In this document: positions 11,045-22,085 of the stretch, piece after piece | How the letters are laid out: every line of letters starts with the position of its first letter | Numbering within the stretch: position 1 is the stretch's first letter | NCBI GenBank assembly: GCA_964019055.1 | Contig: OZ025222.1 | Coordinates: 3,399,746 to 3,463,745, forward strand | Direction: 5' to 3' | Length of the DNA: 64,000 nucleotides | From: Anthopleura xanthogrammica | Taxonomy: Eukaryota > Cnidaria > Anthozoa > Actiniaria > Actiniidae | Program-made: the position numbers and the translations under genes | Notes under the pieces: model-generated | What the model saw: the letters and a program-made list of their open reading frames with translations, nothing else | What the model was told of the DNA's origin: nothing | The model's database searches: none

Positions 11045-11170
11045 CAACAACCCATGTTACCCTCAACAAATCACGTGCCCTCCAACCCTCAACAAATCAC
11101 GTGCCCTCTAACCCTCAACAAATCACGTGCCCTCTAACCCTCAACAAATCACGTGCCCTCTAACCCTCAA
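11045..11170. repeat. 26-bp tandem repeat with CACGTG in each copy
   Basis: Four copies of CAAATCACGTGCCCTC plus TAACCCTCAA. Each contains the palindrome CACGTG, an E-box core. A regulatory role is not shown. Confidence 0.85.
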
Positions 11171-11737
11171 CAATTTTTATCATCAAAAAGTCATGTAACC
11201 TTCAAGAAGCTGTTTGATGCTCAGTAGATCATACGACCTCCAAAAAATCATGTGTCCTTCACCAAACCAGGTGACATTCCACATGACATGTGGCCCTCAA
11301 ACACGAAACCCTAAACCAGCAACCTTTGTTCTGGGAATCGAAACTATCTCGTAGTCTACCATAGCGATTTACTGATCAAAAATAGTTTTGACGGCGAGGT
11401 TTAATTCCCTCAAGTGTTTATTGAACTGCTTTTGTGGTTTGTAAATTAGATTCTTACATATTCAAACGTCTCTCTCAATATATACATATATTTAGTATTA
11501 TATTCTCTCTGCTTCCCCGTTATGATAATGTTAAGATATGGGACGAACACTCCGGTTCGTAAGTTGATACGAAGCGAAGTGTCGTGTAGATTTCGGCGTT
11601 GGGCGTCTGCTGCTACTAAGCGCAGATTCATATGTACTACGCCTAAAAAACAAAAGTGGCGAGGTTACGAGCAGGAGAGCCCGACGCTCAAGGAAGAGAA
11701 AACCTCTAATCACCGAACACAGATTGTGGGTGGGTCG

Positions 11738-11749
11738 GGGGGGGGGGGT
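11738..11749. repeat. Poly-G tract (12 G) with a 19-G paralogue at 24158-24176
   Basis: The G run follows GGGTGGGTC in both copies of the segmental duplication and differs only in length. This is typical slippage. Confidence 0.85.
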
Positions 11750-11895
11750 TACAAAACCCTCTTGTCTTCTTGCCAGATTTCTTGCGAGTGGTAGATAATT
11801 TATGCGGGTGGTATTTAAATTAGATGAGTAACCAATAGGAAGACAAGGATTATCATAACAATGGATCGCATTGACAATATAATATATGCAAAAGA

Positions 11896-12026
11896 CTATA
11901 TGATCGTACCATACTGTGAAATGTGCTCAGAAAGAAAATAATGAGCACCAGATGGGAATCGAACCCACGACCCTCCGTACACTTTTTTTTTTTGAGCACA
12001 TTTCACAATATGGTACGATCATATAG
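11896..12026. mobile_element. Foldback element carrying a tRNA-derived fragment
   Basis: Two 34-bp arms (11896-11929 and 11993-12026), with one clear mismatch, read CTATATGATCGTACC... and its complement. The loop holds a minus-strand GTGGGTTCGATTCCCA, the T-arm and B-box of a tRNA, followed by CTGGTGCT. There is no matching acceptor 5' half, so this is a tRNA-derived SINE-like fragment, not a working tRNA. The whole element is absent from the paralogous site near 24.32 kb. Confidence 0.75.
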
Positions 12027-12077
12027 ATATTTCATTCCAACATCCTACGCATATCATGTTTATAGTAAATATAGTAT

Positions 12078-12350
12078 ATGCAAATGGCATTAAATATAAA
12101 ATTAAACAGTTAAATATTTTATAAGGATTTCTATGGAAAATATGCTCTGGCAAAGCACTTTTCCCATACAAATCCTTATAAGATATTTAATCTTATATAT
12201 AATGCCATTTCTCCTATATTCAACATTTTTAGCTAAAACTTTGCGTTCTTACTAATACTGAGGTGCTCTTTTTATTTCTGATGTTCATTTTGACACAGCT
12301 ACTCGATTTAAGGGGGGGAGGGTCACGTGACTTGTTGTTGCAAAAGGCCT
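12078..12350. mobile_element. Truncated copy of the 420-bp palindromic MITE
   Basis: It begins within an AAATGGCATTAAA arm, contains an internal hairpin around AAATCCTTATAAGATATTTAA, and ends GTTGCAAAAGGCCT at 12350. That matches the right end of the full element at 12607-13026. Confidence 0.7.
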
Positions 12351-12606
12351 ATTATTATATAACTTTACTTCATAATTACTTTCACAGAGTACAACGCACG
12401 TTTTCTTTTCGGTTTCAAATTTCAGATCTCCGACCGACTTTTTTGAAATAGGTGTATACTTGAAAACAGTTTCGAAATGACTGTAGCTTATTAGCAGTGA
12501 AGTATTTAAGATTAAAATATTCGTTAATATTAGCTATTTCGCTTGAAAAACTATGATTAGAAAGCTTAATTGTGAAAATATCACAGATAATTCATGCATA
12601 CCCAAT

Positions 12607-13026
12607 AGGCCTTTTGCAACAACAAGTCACGTGACCCTACCCCCTTAAATCGAGCAGTTGTGTCAAAATGAACATCGGAAATAAAAAGAGCACCTCGATA
12701 TTAGTAAGAAGGCAAAGTTTTAGCTCATAATGTTGACTAAAGGAGAAATGGCATTAAACATAAAATTCAATATTTTATCATAAGGATTTGTATGGGAAAA
12801 GTGCTCTGGTGGGCAAGCTTTGCCGTCCTTAGCATATTTTCCATACAAATCCTTATAAAATATTTAATTTTGTATTTAATGCCATTTCCCGTGTGTCACA
12901 TTTTATGAGCTGAGATTTCGCCTCCTTACTAATATCGAGGTGCTCTTTTAATTTCTGATGTTCATTTTGATACAGCTGCTCAATTTAAGGGGGTAGGGTC
13001 ACGTGACCTGTTGTTGCAAAAAGCCT
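12607..13026. mobile_element. Palindromic MITE, 420 bp, with an identified empty site
   Basis: It begins AGGCCTTTTGCAACAACAAG, and its right end read in complement begins AGGCTTTTTGCAACAACA. Most of its length is self-complementary. The paralogous segment at about 24735 reads straight through (TACTCAATTGCAATATC), so the insertion boundaries are direct. The duplicated base pair appears to be AT. Confidence 0.85.
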
Positions 13027-13099
13027 ATTGCAATATCATCTACTTTTGATAGACCGTTTTCACATGACGTCAGAGCGGCCATATTGGTGTACCTAAACA

Positions 13100-13250
13100 A
13101 TACGTTTTCTATCCTCTGAGAGGTTTTGGTGGACGTCAATCAAAGTGTTTCCATGACATTGGCAGAAAAAAAAGGGTTTTCAAGGGCACGTGCCTATGGA
13201 ATGCCATAGAAACGCCATGATCGACGTCCACCGAAACCTACTTCGTCCCG
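13100..13250. mobile_element. Inverted-repeat MITE (GGTTTTGGTGGACGTCAATC arms)
   Basis: Arms GGTTTTGGTGGACGTCAATC and the complement-like GATCGACGTCCACCGAAACC flank a GGGTTTTCAAGGGCACGTGCC core. A second copy is at 27471-27591. Confidence 0.75.
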
Positions 13251-13810
13251 ACAACAAATTGTGCGATTTCCCACGTGTGATTTGGAAGCGCTGTAAGGTC
13301 TTCTGGTCATATTTTATCTTTAATTACGAAATAATTGTGAATGTAAGATTAGGGAGCAGCTACTAAACAGAGAAGGGAGGTTGGTGCAAAGCGTCTTCAG
13401 GGTCGATAAAGAATGACTAATTTTCAGGCGAAGTTAAGGGGGCACATAAATTCATACAAGCAGTGCGGCATCAAAGACATATTGACAGCGGGATTGGAGG
13501 GTCAGAAAATCGTGTTCTCAGTTAGGAATATTTGAACATAGCATGTTAGGATTTGCAGCAACCTCACTCCTCTCTGCTCCTCTAAATTAATAAGTCGCCT
13601 TATAATCGATCAATGCGAAGTATCAACATCTTCAATTTTCCCCAAAGACTAATTCCTGTATCTTGAAATAAAACCTATTTGTTTTATCATGTTAATGTGT
13701 GCCAATAAATAGACTGAGAGCAGAAGGCCCTCAAAAAGTTAACGTGGATTTTGTTTGGCGCAAGGTGTAATAAAATCAATAATTATCGTATTAAGCAAAT
13801 GTACCGAGAA

Positions 13811-14015
13811 TTACACTCCTCCCCGACCAATTTCTCGGGTTATCCCCAAGTTAAACGTTGTAGGGCGTTCCATAGGAATAAATTGGTAGAGGAAGAGGGA
13901 TAAGAGTTGATACTTCGCATTTTTGATTTTCTTATCACCCGACAACTGAATGAGCTTCTTTCCATCAGGTCCTGTTTCCATAAGAATTCCAACTTGAGTC
14001 GTCAGCCGGTTTTGT
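13811..14015 (-). pseudogene. Relic of a terminal coding exon, present in all four units
   Basis: A strong acceptor (TTTTCCTGTTTCAG) precedes 204 bp of open frame on the minus strand, starting QNRLTTQVGILMETG and ending in TAA at 13811. No domain is recognised. Related sequence lies at about 28.17-28.35, 42.52-42.73 and 58.30-58.51 kb, but with small indels that shift the frame differently in each. It therefore looks like a non-coding relic carried by the segmental duplication, or a spliced 3' UTR segment of the neighbouring PAN/fibrinogen-like genes. Confidence 0.35.
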
Positions 14016-14239
14016 CTGAAACAGGAAAATTGCGAGAAGAAATTAGTAGAGGTTTTGAAATCCTCTTTACTGAGCAGCCCGTATTTGACTAGAGCTAGCT
14101 GTCGTTTTAGACCCAATACTTCTAGAAATTAAAGCACGCGGAGATATGCACTTAGTAATAGCCAACGACCGCGGATGCGAAGTTGCACATGAAAGTTTTG
14201 TTCTTAATTCCAATCAGTTAAATTATCATTTTAAAAGTT

Positions 14240-14469
14240 CTTTAAGGCCCTTTTGTACTGGGGATTTCTGCAGCGATTTCTGTGGCGATTTTCAGGGCAA
14301 TTTTTGAAAAATTATTAAAGTTTCTTCTTCTGCTTCTAAAGGAAAATTTTCCAAGTAATCTTAGTGTCCTGAATAAAATTATACAAGTTACTTCTTTACC
14401 ATTTTTGGCTATGATCCAATTCGCCTAAAACATCGCATCTAAAATTGCCAATGTAAACTGGTCTTTAAG
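14240..14469. mobile_element. MITE with GGCGATTTT-rich ends, shared by all four units
   Basis: The left end CTTTAAGGCCC...GATTT and the right end, complement CTTAAAGACC...GGCAATTTTAGATGCGATG, form imperfect inverted repeats. Copies lie at about 28628-28853, 42970-43208 and 58745-58953 with differing numbers of a TGGCGATTTT phrase near the left end. Being in every unit, it predates the duplications. Confidence 0.7.
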
Positions 14470-14982
14470 ACAAATTGCCCTAGCTATTTCACTATGATGT
14501 CACAGCTTGTATACACGGAAAAGAATAGTAGAAATTTATTAGACTAAATCATCTTTCGTTCGGGATATTTAGTGTAATATTTGGCAGCTCTCACTTTCCA
14601 CTATATCATAAACTAAATTTTATTGTGAAATAGTTTGTTTTGCTGGTTATTTGCCCCTCTGGCGACCATGATCCTTAGCGTTAAAACAATAGATTGTTTT
14701 GATGTGACGTCATAGAGAAATCGGGCAATAGCCAATGTGCATGAGCTCAAAATCATAGCACAAAGCATGATGGGAAAGTGAGTTCTTACGCATTTTTGGC
14801 TCTAAAAATTCATCTGACAATTTTTCCTCTGACATTTTCTATGGAAATGTAAGTATTTTAACAGACGAAAATAACAGAGTAATTTTTTTCTACTATTTCC
14901 TTTGATTTCCCTGTTCCATTTTTGCAGGGCTCGGTTTCCCAGAGTGCTTAGTGAGCTTTGATGCACATTGCCTATTGGAAAC

Positions 14983-14988
14983 TTTAAT
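14983..14988 (-). terminator. Poly(A)-signal candidate of gene A
   Basis: ATTAAA on the minus strand, about 150 nt beyond the stop of gene A. The aligned position is AATAAA in gene B (29110-29115), gene C (46503-46508) and gene D (59450-59455). Confidence 0.5.
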
Positions 14989-15138
14989 GATTACATAGAC
15001 AAAGACGCTCCAGATTTTCGTGTATCTTTCGTGAACAAACACCACATAATTGAAGGTTACTCGATAATCATGCGCCCGGTGCGTTAAGAAGTATTAATTT
15101 GAGGTATTAACCCTTACCTATATCAGGAATGAATGAAA

Positions 15139-17905
15139 TCAGCGCACGGAGATCTGCCAGATATCTCCTACAGTGTATGGTTTTGGTGCCAAATAAGCAT
15201 CGTCACAAAGGTACCTGTGTCCAATATTATCGTTATCGCCTTTATAGTAACCCCCTCCGTAAAAGTGTGTTGGAGGTAAATCCAGACAAAAGGGTATCGT
15301 ACCAAGGCGGCTTGGTCCATGGTGATTTTGGTAGCCCCACTTGTTGACCAAGAAAGTAGGTGTACTTGAACCACCAGCTGTCGCTGTACCCCATTTGGCA
15401 CAATTCTGACTCAGAATGGATGTGTCCTCGGGTAGTCTATCAAACGAGCCACAAGCGGTGGGGTAAACTGTGGCTGCCGCAGGCCCGGTAAAGAAACTCA
15501 CTACAGCTTGTCCAGCGTTGTCGTTCTTGGTCATGATGCTCAATACTCTACCCACGGATTTCTTGTGGCAATAGAAATGAATCTGGTTGAATCCCATCTT
15601 GTTCTTGATATCCATCAAAGCTTCAACTTTAGGTATAACCCAATTGCTGTTCATGTCGTGCAAGGCAATGATGTTGAGGTCAGTAAACCCTTCCCAAATC
15701 TCAGGTTTGGTTGTGGTTTGGAAGATATTTCTCTTTACGATCGTCCAGCCTCCTGTGTTAACAAATTAATGATTTCAGGGGTCAAAAACAATGCAATCTG
15801 TTATATTTTGATTGATATCTTGGCTTCGATACATTGTATTGGCTAATATTTTAACCTGGACTTTTGACCTCATGTTGCATTCATTGAGTATCTGGACCCC
15901 CTTTGACCTCATGTTCCATTCATTGATTATCTGGACCCCCTTTGACCTCATGTTCTATTCATTGAGTATCTGGACCCCCTTTGACCTCATGTTGCATTCA
16001 TTGAGTATCTGGACCCCCTTTGACCTCATGTTCCATTCATTGAGTATCTGGACCCCCTTTGACCTCATGTTCTATTCATTGACTATCTGGACCCCCTTTG
16101 ACCTCATGTTCCATTCATTGAGTATCTGGACCCCCTTTGACCTCATGTTCTATTCATTGAGTATCTGGACCCCCTTTGACCTCATGTTCTATTCATTGAG
16201 TATCTGGACCCCCTTTGACCTCATGTTCTATTCATTGAGTATCTGGACCCCCTTTGACCTCATGTTCTATTCATTGAGTATCTGGACCCCCTTTGACCTC
16301 ATGTTCCATTCATTGATTATCTTGAACCTTTTGACCCCATGTTCCATTCATTCTGGACCTCATAAGTATCTGGAACCATTGAAAAAAAACTTAAAATAGA
16401 CTTACTGACGTACCTCCATCAGTGGTCATGTCACAGTAAGCATGTATTGGGGTTCCTGTGTTGGCCGGGTCTATCCAGTACACGCCTGTTCCAACCGAAT
16501 TGTTTTTGTTCAGTATATCCAAACAGGATTTGCCAGGAAAATTTCTCGCTAAACCAATGCCGGCCGGTTCTGATGAGGGAATTAGAGGAGAATTTGAGAG
16601 ACTTGGTGACAAAGGCAAAAATTATCTTAAAATGCAAAGAATTTTGCGCCTTTTAGTTTTGTTCGTCTTTATGTGACTTTTGCTTGCTTTTAAATGATGT
16701 GGTGCCTGGTAAATGTGATTTACTGTGATGTTTCGTGACATATCGTGACGTGACGTCACGTGTGTGACGTAATAACATCTTACAGTTTAACTTTATAGTA
16801 TGTTGTGACATGATGTGACATGACGTCACGTGACGTGGGGTGATGTGACATACTATGTGGAATGTGATTTGAGATATTCTCGTGTGACCAGATGTCACGT
16901 GATCTGATGTGAAGAAGTCTTGTGTTACCTAACGTGACGGGATGTGACATGATGTCATGTGACGGGATGCGTTGTGATGTGACATGATATGACGTGATGT
17001 GATGTGTAATGTGATTTGAGACATTCTCACGAGACCATATGTCACGTGCTCTGATGTGAAGGAGTCTTGTGTTACCTAACGTGACGGGATATGACATGAT
17101 GTCATGTGACGGGATGCGTTGTGATGTGACATGATATGACGTGATGTAATGTGTAATGTGATTTGAGACATTCTCATGAGAACAGACGTGACGTCATCTG
17201 ATGTGAGACAGTCCTGTGACGTGATGTTATGTCAGTGAGGTATTCTGATGTCATCTGATGTCATGTCACGTAAGTTGTTGTTATGTAATATCATCGTCAT
17301 GTGTTAAATGTAATGTGATGTGACATGATGTCATGTGTTGTGACATGATCCTACTTAACGTGACGTAATATTATGTGAAGTAATCTGATATGACGTGACG
17401 CGGTGGGAGACGTGACGTGACGTGACATTCTTGATGTTTTTCACTCTATTTTCCCCCCGAAAAATATTGTATGTATATTCTATTAAAAGTATTGAATGGA
17501 AAATGATTTAAAAAAACTCATGTTTACAAAGTATACATGAATAAAAAGTGCTTAATTTTTTTACAATAGATATTTGAAGAAAAGTGGCGTACCTGGTGTT
17601 CTAAACGCAGTATTGGTCGTGTAGATGCTGTTTGGTCTCTCTTTATGATAACCTGGTAGTGTCTCTTGGGTCTGTGTGTTCAGTTCACATGCTTTAGTCA
17701 CCAAGTGAAAGTTCAGGCTCATACAACGTTCGTCTTTCTTGCATTCCATCACACAAGCAGGGTAATCTTGAGTGGTAAAGGTTTTGTACTGTGTAACAGT
17801 TAGAGCGTAGCCATACTGGGAAGTGATTTTTGGCAGACAGTGTTGCTGAAGACTGATCTTTACTTCCATCACAATGACAGTGATAAGAAGAAACAAACCA
17901 ACAGC
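15139..17905 (-). CDS. Secreted PAN/apple plus fibrinogen-like protein, gene A
   Basis: Coding exons on the minus strand are 17905-17593 (313 bp), 16569-16414 (156 bp) and 15752-15139 (614 bp). Junction phases 1 and 1 agree throughout. The modelled 360 residues start AVGLFLLITVIVM, a signal-peptide core, right after an acceptor preceded by an in-frame TAG, so the start codon must lie in an unseen upstream exon. Residues 22-80 look like a PAN/apple domain with C23, C51, C55, C61 and C73 and the phrase VMECKKDERCMSLNF. Residues 117-160 match the start of fibrinogen-like domains: KSCLDIL, GVYWIDP, YCDMTTDGGGWTIV. The rest (about 200 aa, Cys- and Gly-containing) is family-specific and ends GDIWQISVR. 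Such proteins are secreted adhesive or lectin-like molecules; the ligand is unknown. Both introns hold minisatellites. Confidence 0.82.
15860..16345. repeat. 39-bp minisatellite in intron 2 of gene A
   Basis: About 12 copies of TTTGACCTCATGTTCCATTC plus ATTGAGTATCTGGACCCCC. The 13-codon period keeps frames open, giving a spurious repetitive ORF. Homologous arrays have about 9 copies in B, 1-2 in C and 11 in D. Confidence 0.93.
16720..17440. repeat. TGACGTGATGTCA-type repeat in intron 1 of gene A
   Basis: A long tract of TGACATGATGTCATGTGACG-like phrases, rich in TGACGTCA and CACGTG palindromes, with a larger period of about 165 bp marked by GAGACATTCTCA. It ends in TGACGTGACGTGACG. Counterparts occur in intron 1 of B, C and D. 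Confidence 0.85.
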
Positions 17906-18271
17906 CTAGTGATTGAGAATAAACTTTTAGACAAATATGGACTAATTTTAAATAATATTAAAAAATAAGATTAAAGTAATATTATCATAAACGTAGTGGA
18001 CACGAAATCCTTATCCACGGACTATTTTTTCCTGGATGTTTAAATTTTGCTTAAGGTTTCATGATTAGAAAGAAATGCCGAAATTAAAATCTAAAAACGG
18101 GGTAAACTTTGGCTTTCTTTACTTGCTTTGAAGAAATTCATTTTTCCATCCTACGTGCACTATTCTATTCTCTTCTTTCTTCTTTTTATCTGTTGTAGCT
18201 TTTATTCTCTTCTATTCTTTCGTATTTTTTTCTTTTTTCGGTTCTGTTCTGTTCTGTTCCGTTGTGTTACG

Positions 18272-18516
18272 CTTGTGTTGTGTTGTGTTGTGTTGTGTTG
18301 TGTTGTGTTGTGTTGTGTTGTGTTGTGTTGTGTTGTGTTGTGTTGTGTTGTGTTGTGTTGTGTTGTGTTGTGTTGTGTTGTGTTGTGTTGTGTTGTGTTG
18401 TGTTGTGTTGTGTTGTGTTGTGTTGTGTTGTGTTGTGTTGTGTTGTGTTGTGTTGTGTTGTGTTGTGTTGTGTTGTGTTGTGTTGTGTTGTGTTGTGTTG
18501 TGTTGTGTTGTGTTGT
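18272..18516. repeat. (TGTTG)n microsatellite, about 49 copies
   Basis: A nearly pure 5-bp repeat. All three frames on the plus strand lack stops, so the long Cys/Val/Leu ORFs here are artefacts. The paralogous tract at 62.41-63.12 kb is mostly TGGTG. Confidence 0.97.
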
Positions 18517-19197
18517 TTTTTTCAATTTACTTTTCTTTCTGAGAAATATTTTACTTTCAATTTTTTTTTAAATCTGTCATAACGCATCTGCTTCAATAAT
18601 TGACCCAACCAGCTGTATTTTCTTATTTTTTTATTTTTCCCATATTTAATTATGTTGAATTTTGGACACTGCGGGAGAGCTTTTTGACTCAAACAAATAA
18701 TTTCTAGTCTTCACACTCGTTAATAATGTATGTATAATATTTGAGAAGAAGCTAAAATCTTATCTTCGTTCACGTATAACACACGTTTTCCCCCCTGACT
18801 TTTAAGGACGTTCACAGGCAAGAGAACCCATCTTTGTTTTGTATGTTTTCTTTAAAGCTTGGTATTATAAATTACTTTTAAAAACAAAATAAAAAAACGA
18901 GTGAAACCGACTTTGTTTTTAAGCTATAAGACTTTGAAGAAGGGAATGAACTTGTTTTCTTAACTCAGTGATATTAATTTTTGCTCTATGAACATTCATA
19001 AATAATATATAGTATTTGATTGAAGAGTCTTAGGTGTGATTCTCGTTCAAACTCAAACTAGAATTGCTTTAAGAATATTTAAAACATTTTAAAGGAAAGT
19101 TGTTATTTGTTTCTTTAAGCAATTTTTTTTCTCGGAGAAAAGGAGTTACAATCCTAGTGCAGCTGAGAGAAGAAAAGACATGCAAGAACAGACGAAT

Positions 19198-19330
19198 TAA
19201 GAAAAGAAAAGGATAAATAGAAAACAGATCTAGAATAGAGAAAATAGCAAAGAAAAGGAAAGGACTAAGAGGATAAATAGAAAACAGATCTAGAATAGAG
19301 AAAATAGTAAAGGAAAGGAAAGGACTAAGA
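19198..19330. repeat. 60-bp purine-rich tandem duplication
   Basis: Two copies of a GGATAAATAGAAAACAGATC plus TAGAATAGAGAAAATAG unit. The paralogous tract at 63.83-63.95 kb has a shortened second copy. Confidence 0.75.
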
Positions 19331-19440
19331 AAAATAAAAGAAAGAAAAAGGAAAGAAAAAGTACTATACAATGCGACAGTGACGGTTACAAACACTATTG
19401 AAGACTCTTCTTTAATCACATGGGTTTTCTGGTTCGTTAA

Positions 19441-20929
19441 ATCAACTTTTGGAACATATTAACGATAAGATAGTACGTCGAGTTTTGCGGATATTTATTC
19501 GGTACGATTCGTTTGTTTGTGCTTTGGTCTAGGAATGAGAGCTCAACAATCAAACGTGAATCATTGCAACCTTCAGCCATGTTTATTTAGGTTTAAAATC
19601 TTACCGCACGAAAAAGAAACCGTCGAAAGTAGCTGAATGGATCTCTATTCTGGCAGGAAATGAAGACACTACATCGTTTCTCAATTAAAGGCTGCTGAGG
19701 TAGGAAGTTTTGAGATTTAGAGACAATTTCGTGCGACTGAATCGTTGTGGTTGATAATTATTAGTGTCACGCATCGTTTCAAAATGGCCGTTTCGGGCTC
19801 TAGGATTTCATAATTTTAGTAGCCCGGAAATGTTTTTACAGTTTCTGAAAGCTGAGACACTGGTCTTTCATCGAGGCATACTTTCCTAGCCCCAGGCCAT
19901 GTAACATGGTACGAAATTTACCAATGAATTTTCCCTTTTTTCGGAGGTTTAAAAAGCCGGTCCAAAAAGCCGAAGTTGTAAAATCCACAAAATATTAAGT
20001 TTGTCGTCTAACTCGATGATTGTTCTTCAGAAATGTGGTTTCATTAAAATCTTAATGTGAGTTTTTAGGCGAATTTTTTGTGAGGTCTCTCAAAAGCCCG
20101 CAAATTACGGCATTTTGACCACCAAATAGAAAAGGCGGTGGTTCTCCCAAAATTAAAATCGGACGAAACCTATAATAATAATCCGAGTAATAGTTCACCT
20201 AGACCTACATTCTGGCCAAGTTTGAAAGATTTCGATTTTTTTATTTTGCACACCTGCGGTATATATTTACAGACGACCGCTCTTAATATGGATCTTAAAC
20301 AATCAACAAACAACTAACTTCCATTTCTTCTCAAATTCTTAAGCCAAGTTCTTTATCACTGATCAGTAGTGTCGCTTTAAAAAAATGAGATGCGTGTGGT
20401 CAGGTATTCATACGAATATAACGACTAGATAGTACGACTAGACCATTTTTTTTTTCCACATTCCAGACGGGGGTTTATCTTTGGCGATGTTTTAATCAGA
20501 GGTGCGTCAAGCGGCCAACTAGTTTACTTTTTTGCATTTACGGGAATAGGTGTTAGACGAAAATCATCAGAATCAGTTTCAGAATATTATTGTTTTAATT
20601 GAAAATCGAAAAAGATTGAGAAAATTGCATTATTTAGAATTTACCTAATAAAACCATAGAAACTATTCAGCCAGGAGCCTAGATCCAGCTGTTCAAGCTC
20701 TATATACGCACTTTCCACCTTCCCCCTCCCCCACGGGACGTAGGTCACGCAATCTGATCCAAGATCTGATAACACGTACAAAAAAATATGAAAATGGATG
20801 TAAAAATGAAGAGAATTACCAAGAAAACATGTTTTTCTGTTATATTACTTTTCTAATATTAGTCAAATTGTGAGAGTTTTTCTCGCATCCAAAACTTATT
20901 GGAAACCTATTCGTTAACAGTATGAACTT
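19441..20929. other. Apparently single-copy spacer between genes A and B
   Basis: No convincing exon on either strand. The phrase TAATATGGATCTTAAA at 20285-20300 recurs inverted near 21340, hinting at an old inverted-repeat element between them. Confidence 0.5.
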
Positions 20930-21040
20930 TAGTCTCATTTGTAGCCATTCTTAGTGTCGGCCTCGATTTCGAATCCCTCCCCACTAACGGTTAGTTGAGG
21001 GATTTGAGACCGACACTAAAAATGGCTGCAAAGGAGACTA
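20930..21040. mobile_element. Short MITE with a 9-bp target-site duplication
   Basis: Terminal inverted repeats start TAGTCTCATTTG and end CAAAGGAGACTA, with paired CTTAGTGTCGG and CCGACACTAA inside. Perfect direct repeats TATGAACTT flank it at 20921-20929 and 21041-21049. A 9-bp duplication is typical of Mutator-like elements. Confidence 0.85.
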
Positions 21041-21761
21041 TATGAACTTTATTAGTGACCCAATAAAGGAATCATTCTTACTGAAGTAAACAAAAGAAAA
21101 TATAGATTTCTAAGCTTTGATATTTTGGAGTTAACTTAAACAATCACTCTTAAAGTTGCATGAAACTAAAATTTGTAAATTGGAACAAACTTATACACCG
21201 ATTTTTGTCGTAATTCGAAAGGCTCCAAACACACTGTTTAACGGCTCCGTCGAAATGTTCACCAAAAACTGGCATTTTCGATCGCTTATTCGGAGCGCTG
21301 GGGACATTTTCCCAAGCTAAATTTTATAGATTATTTAAGATCCATATTAACTTGTTTAGAATCCGGAGTTTCAAAAGATTCTGAATTATACCACATATAG
21401 AATTTATTTTTTGAACTAGTGCGCCGGAACGAAGTTTTCAAGGACTAAAATTATAGCTCCCAAAAACTAAAAAATATACCTATGAGCCTAAAACTGCATT
21501 GAAGATGTTTGAAAATAGTTCAAAAACAAATAGTTCAGCACAGAAATTCCGGAAAATATGTTGCGCCTTTGCAGGATAAGATTAAACAGACCCCAAAAAT
21601 CGCTTTCATTACGCGCCGTCTCGGGTTCGAGATCGGACAAACCAGTTTTTCGAGGGCAAAATATAAAGAAAATCGATTTTTCGCTGTTACCGGACCTCGC
21701 TCGGTATTAGTGGACAGTCGCGCTTTTAAAGCTAGCTTTCCTTCTTATTTTCCCTTTATTA

Positions 21762-22082
21762 CAGTCAAAATGGCTCAAGCGTACCCTCCTAGAATCCATT
21801 AATGAATTTATTATTCGAGTATTGAGTTCATTATTCATTCTGACTCCAAACTTGAAAATAAATTATCTACTTGAGTTTTGATTAGATTATTCAACAATTG
21901 CCTTGCCAAGGCAGAAAAACTCCCCAGAAAGGCCATCACTTAGAATTTTAGTTGTGAAATGAATGTGAAGTTTGGAGTCTTCCGATTTTTTAATGAAAAC
22001 TCAGAGTGAATAATCAACTCAATATTCAAAGAATGAAATCATTAATGGCGCCTAGGGGGGTACGCTTGGGCCGTTTTCACTG
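21762..22082. mobile_element. mariner-type MITE, 321 bp, copy 1
   Basis: Ends CAGTCAAAATGGCTCAAGCG and its complement, flanked by TA. Arms are about 90 bp. More intact copies lie at 34672-34990 and 49275-49593. Confidence 0.85.
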
Positions 22083-22085
22083 TAA

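Larger units (their letters stand above)
11192..13060. repeat. Segmental duplication, left end of unit 1 (pairs with 23704-24790)
   Basis: From TCTTCAAGAAGCTGTTTGATG onward the two segments are nearly identical, including GATCATACGACCTCC, a shared G-tract, and AGCGCAGATTCATATG. The left break is sharp. Unit 1 has extra insertions, namely the tRNA-bearing foldback and palindromic MITEs, that unit 2 lacks. Confidence 0.85.
17906..19440. repeat. Upstream flank of gene A, duplicated upstream of gene D
   Basis: Closely matches 62286-64000, with the same CTAACACG-poor AT-rich text, CATTTAATTATGTTGAATTTTG-like stretches and a purine-rich tract at 19140-19370. The first exon of the gene should lie here but none could be fixed. 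Confidence 0.8.

Noticed and set aside
11943..11985. tRNA gene on the minus strand
   Set aside because: Only the T-arm and 3' acceptor part are present; there is no anticodon arm or D-arm, so it is a tRNA-derived fragment.
15812..16399. 195-codon IWTPFDLMFHSLS ORF
   Set aside because: Translation of the 39-bp intronic minisatellite; it lies inside an intron on the strand opposite to gene A.
18128..18571. Overlapping LCCVV and TQHNT ORFs
   Set aside because: Translation of the TGTTG microsatellite on both strands; low-complexity artefact.
21509..21802. 97-codon plus-strand ORF
   Set aside because: Its end runs into a MITE terminus, and no domain or splice support is visible.
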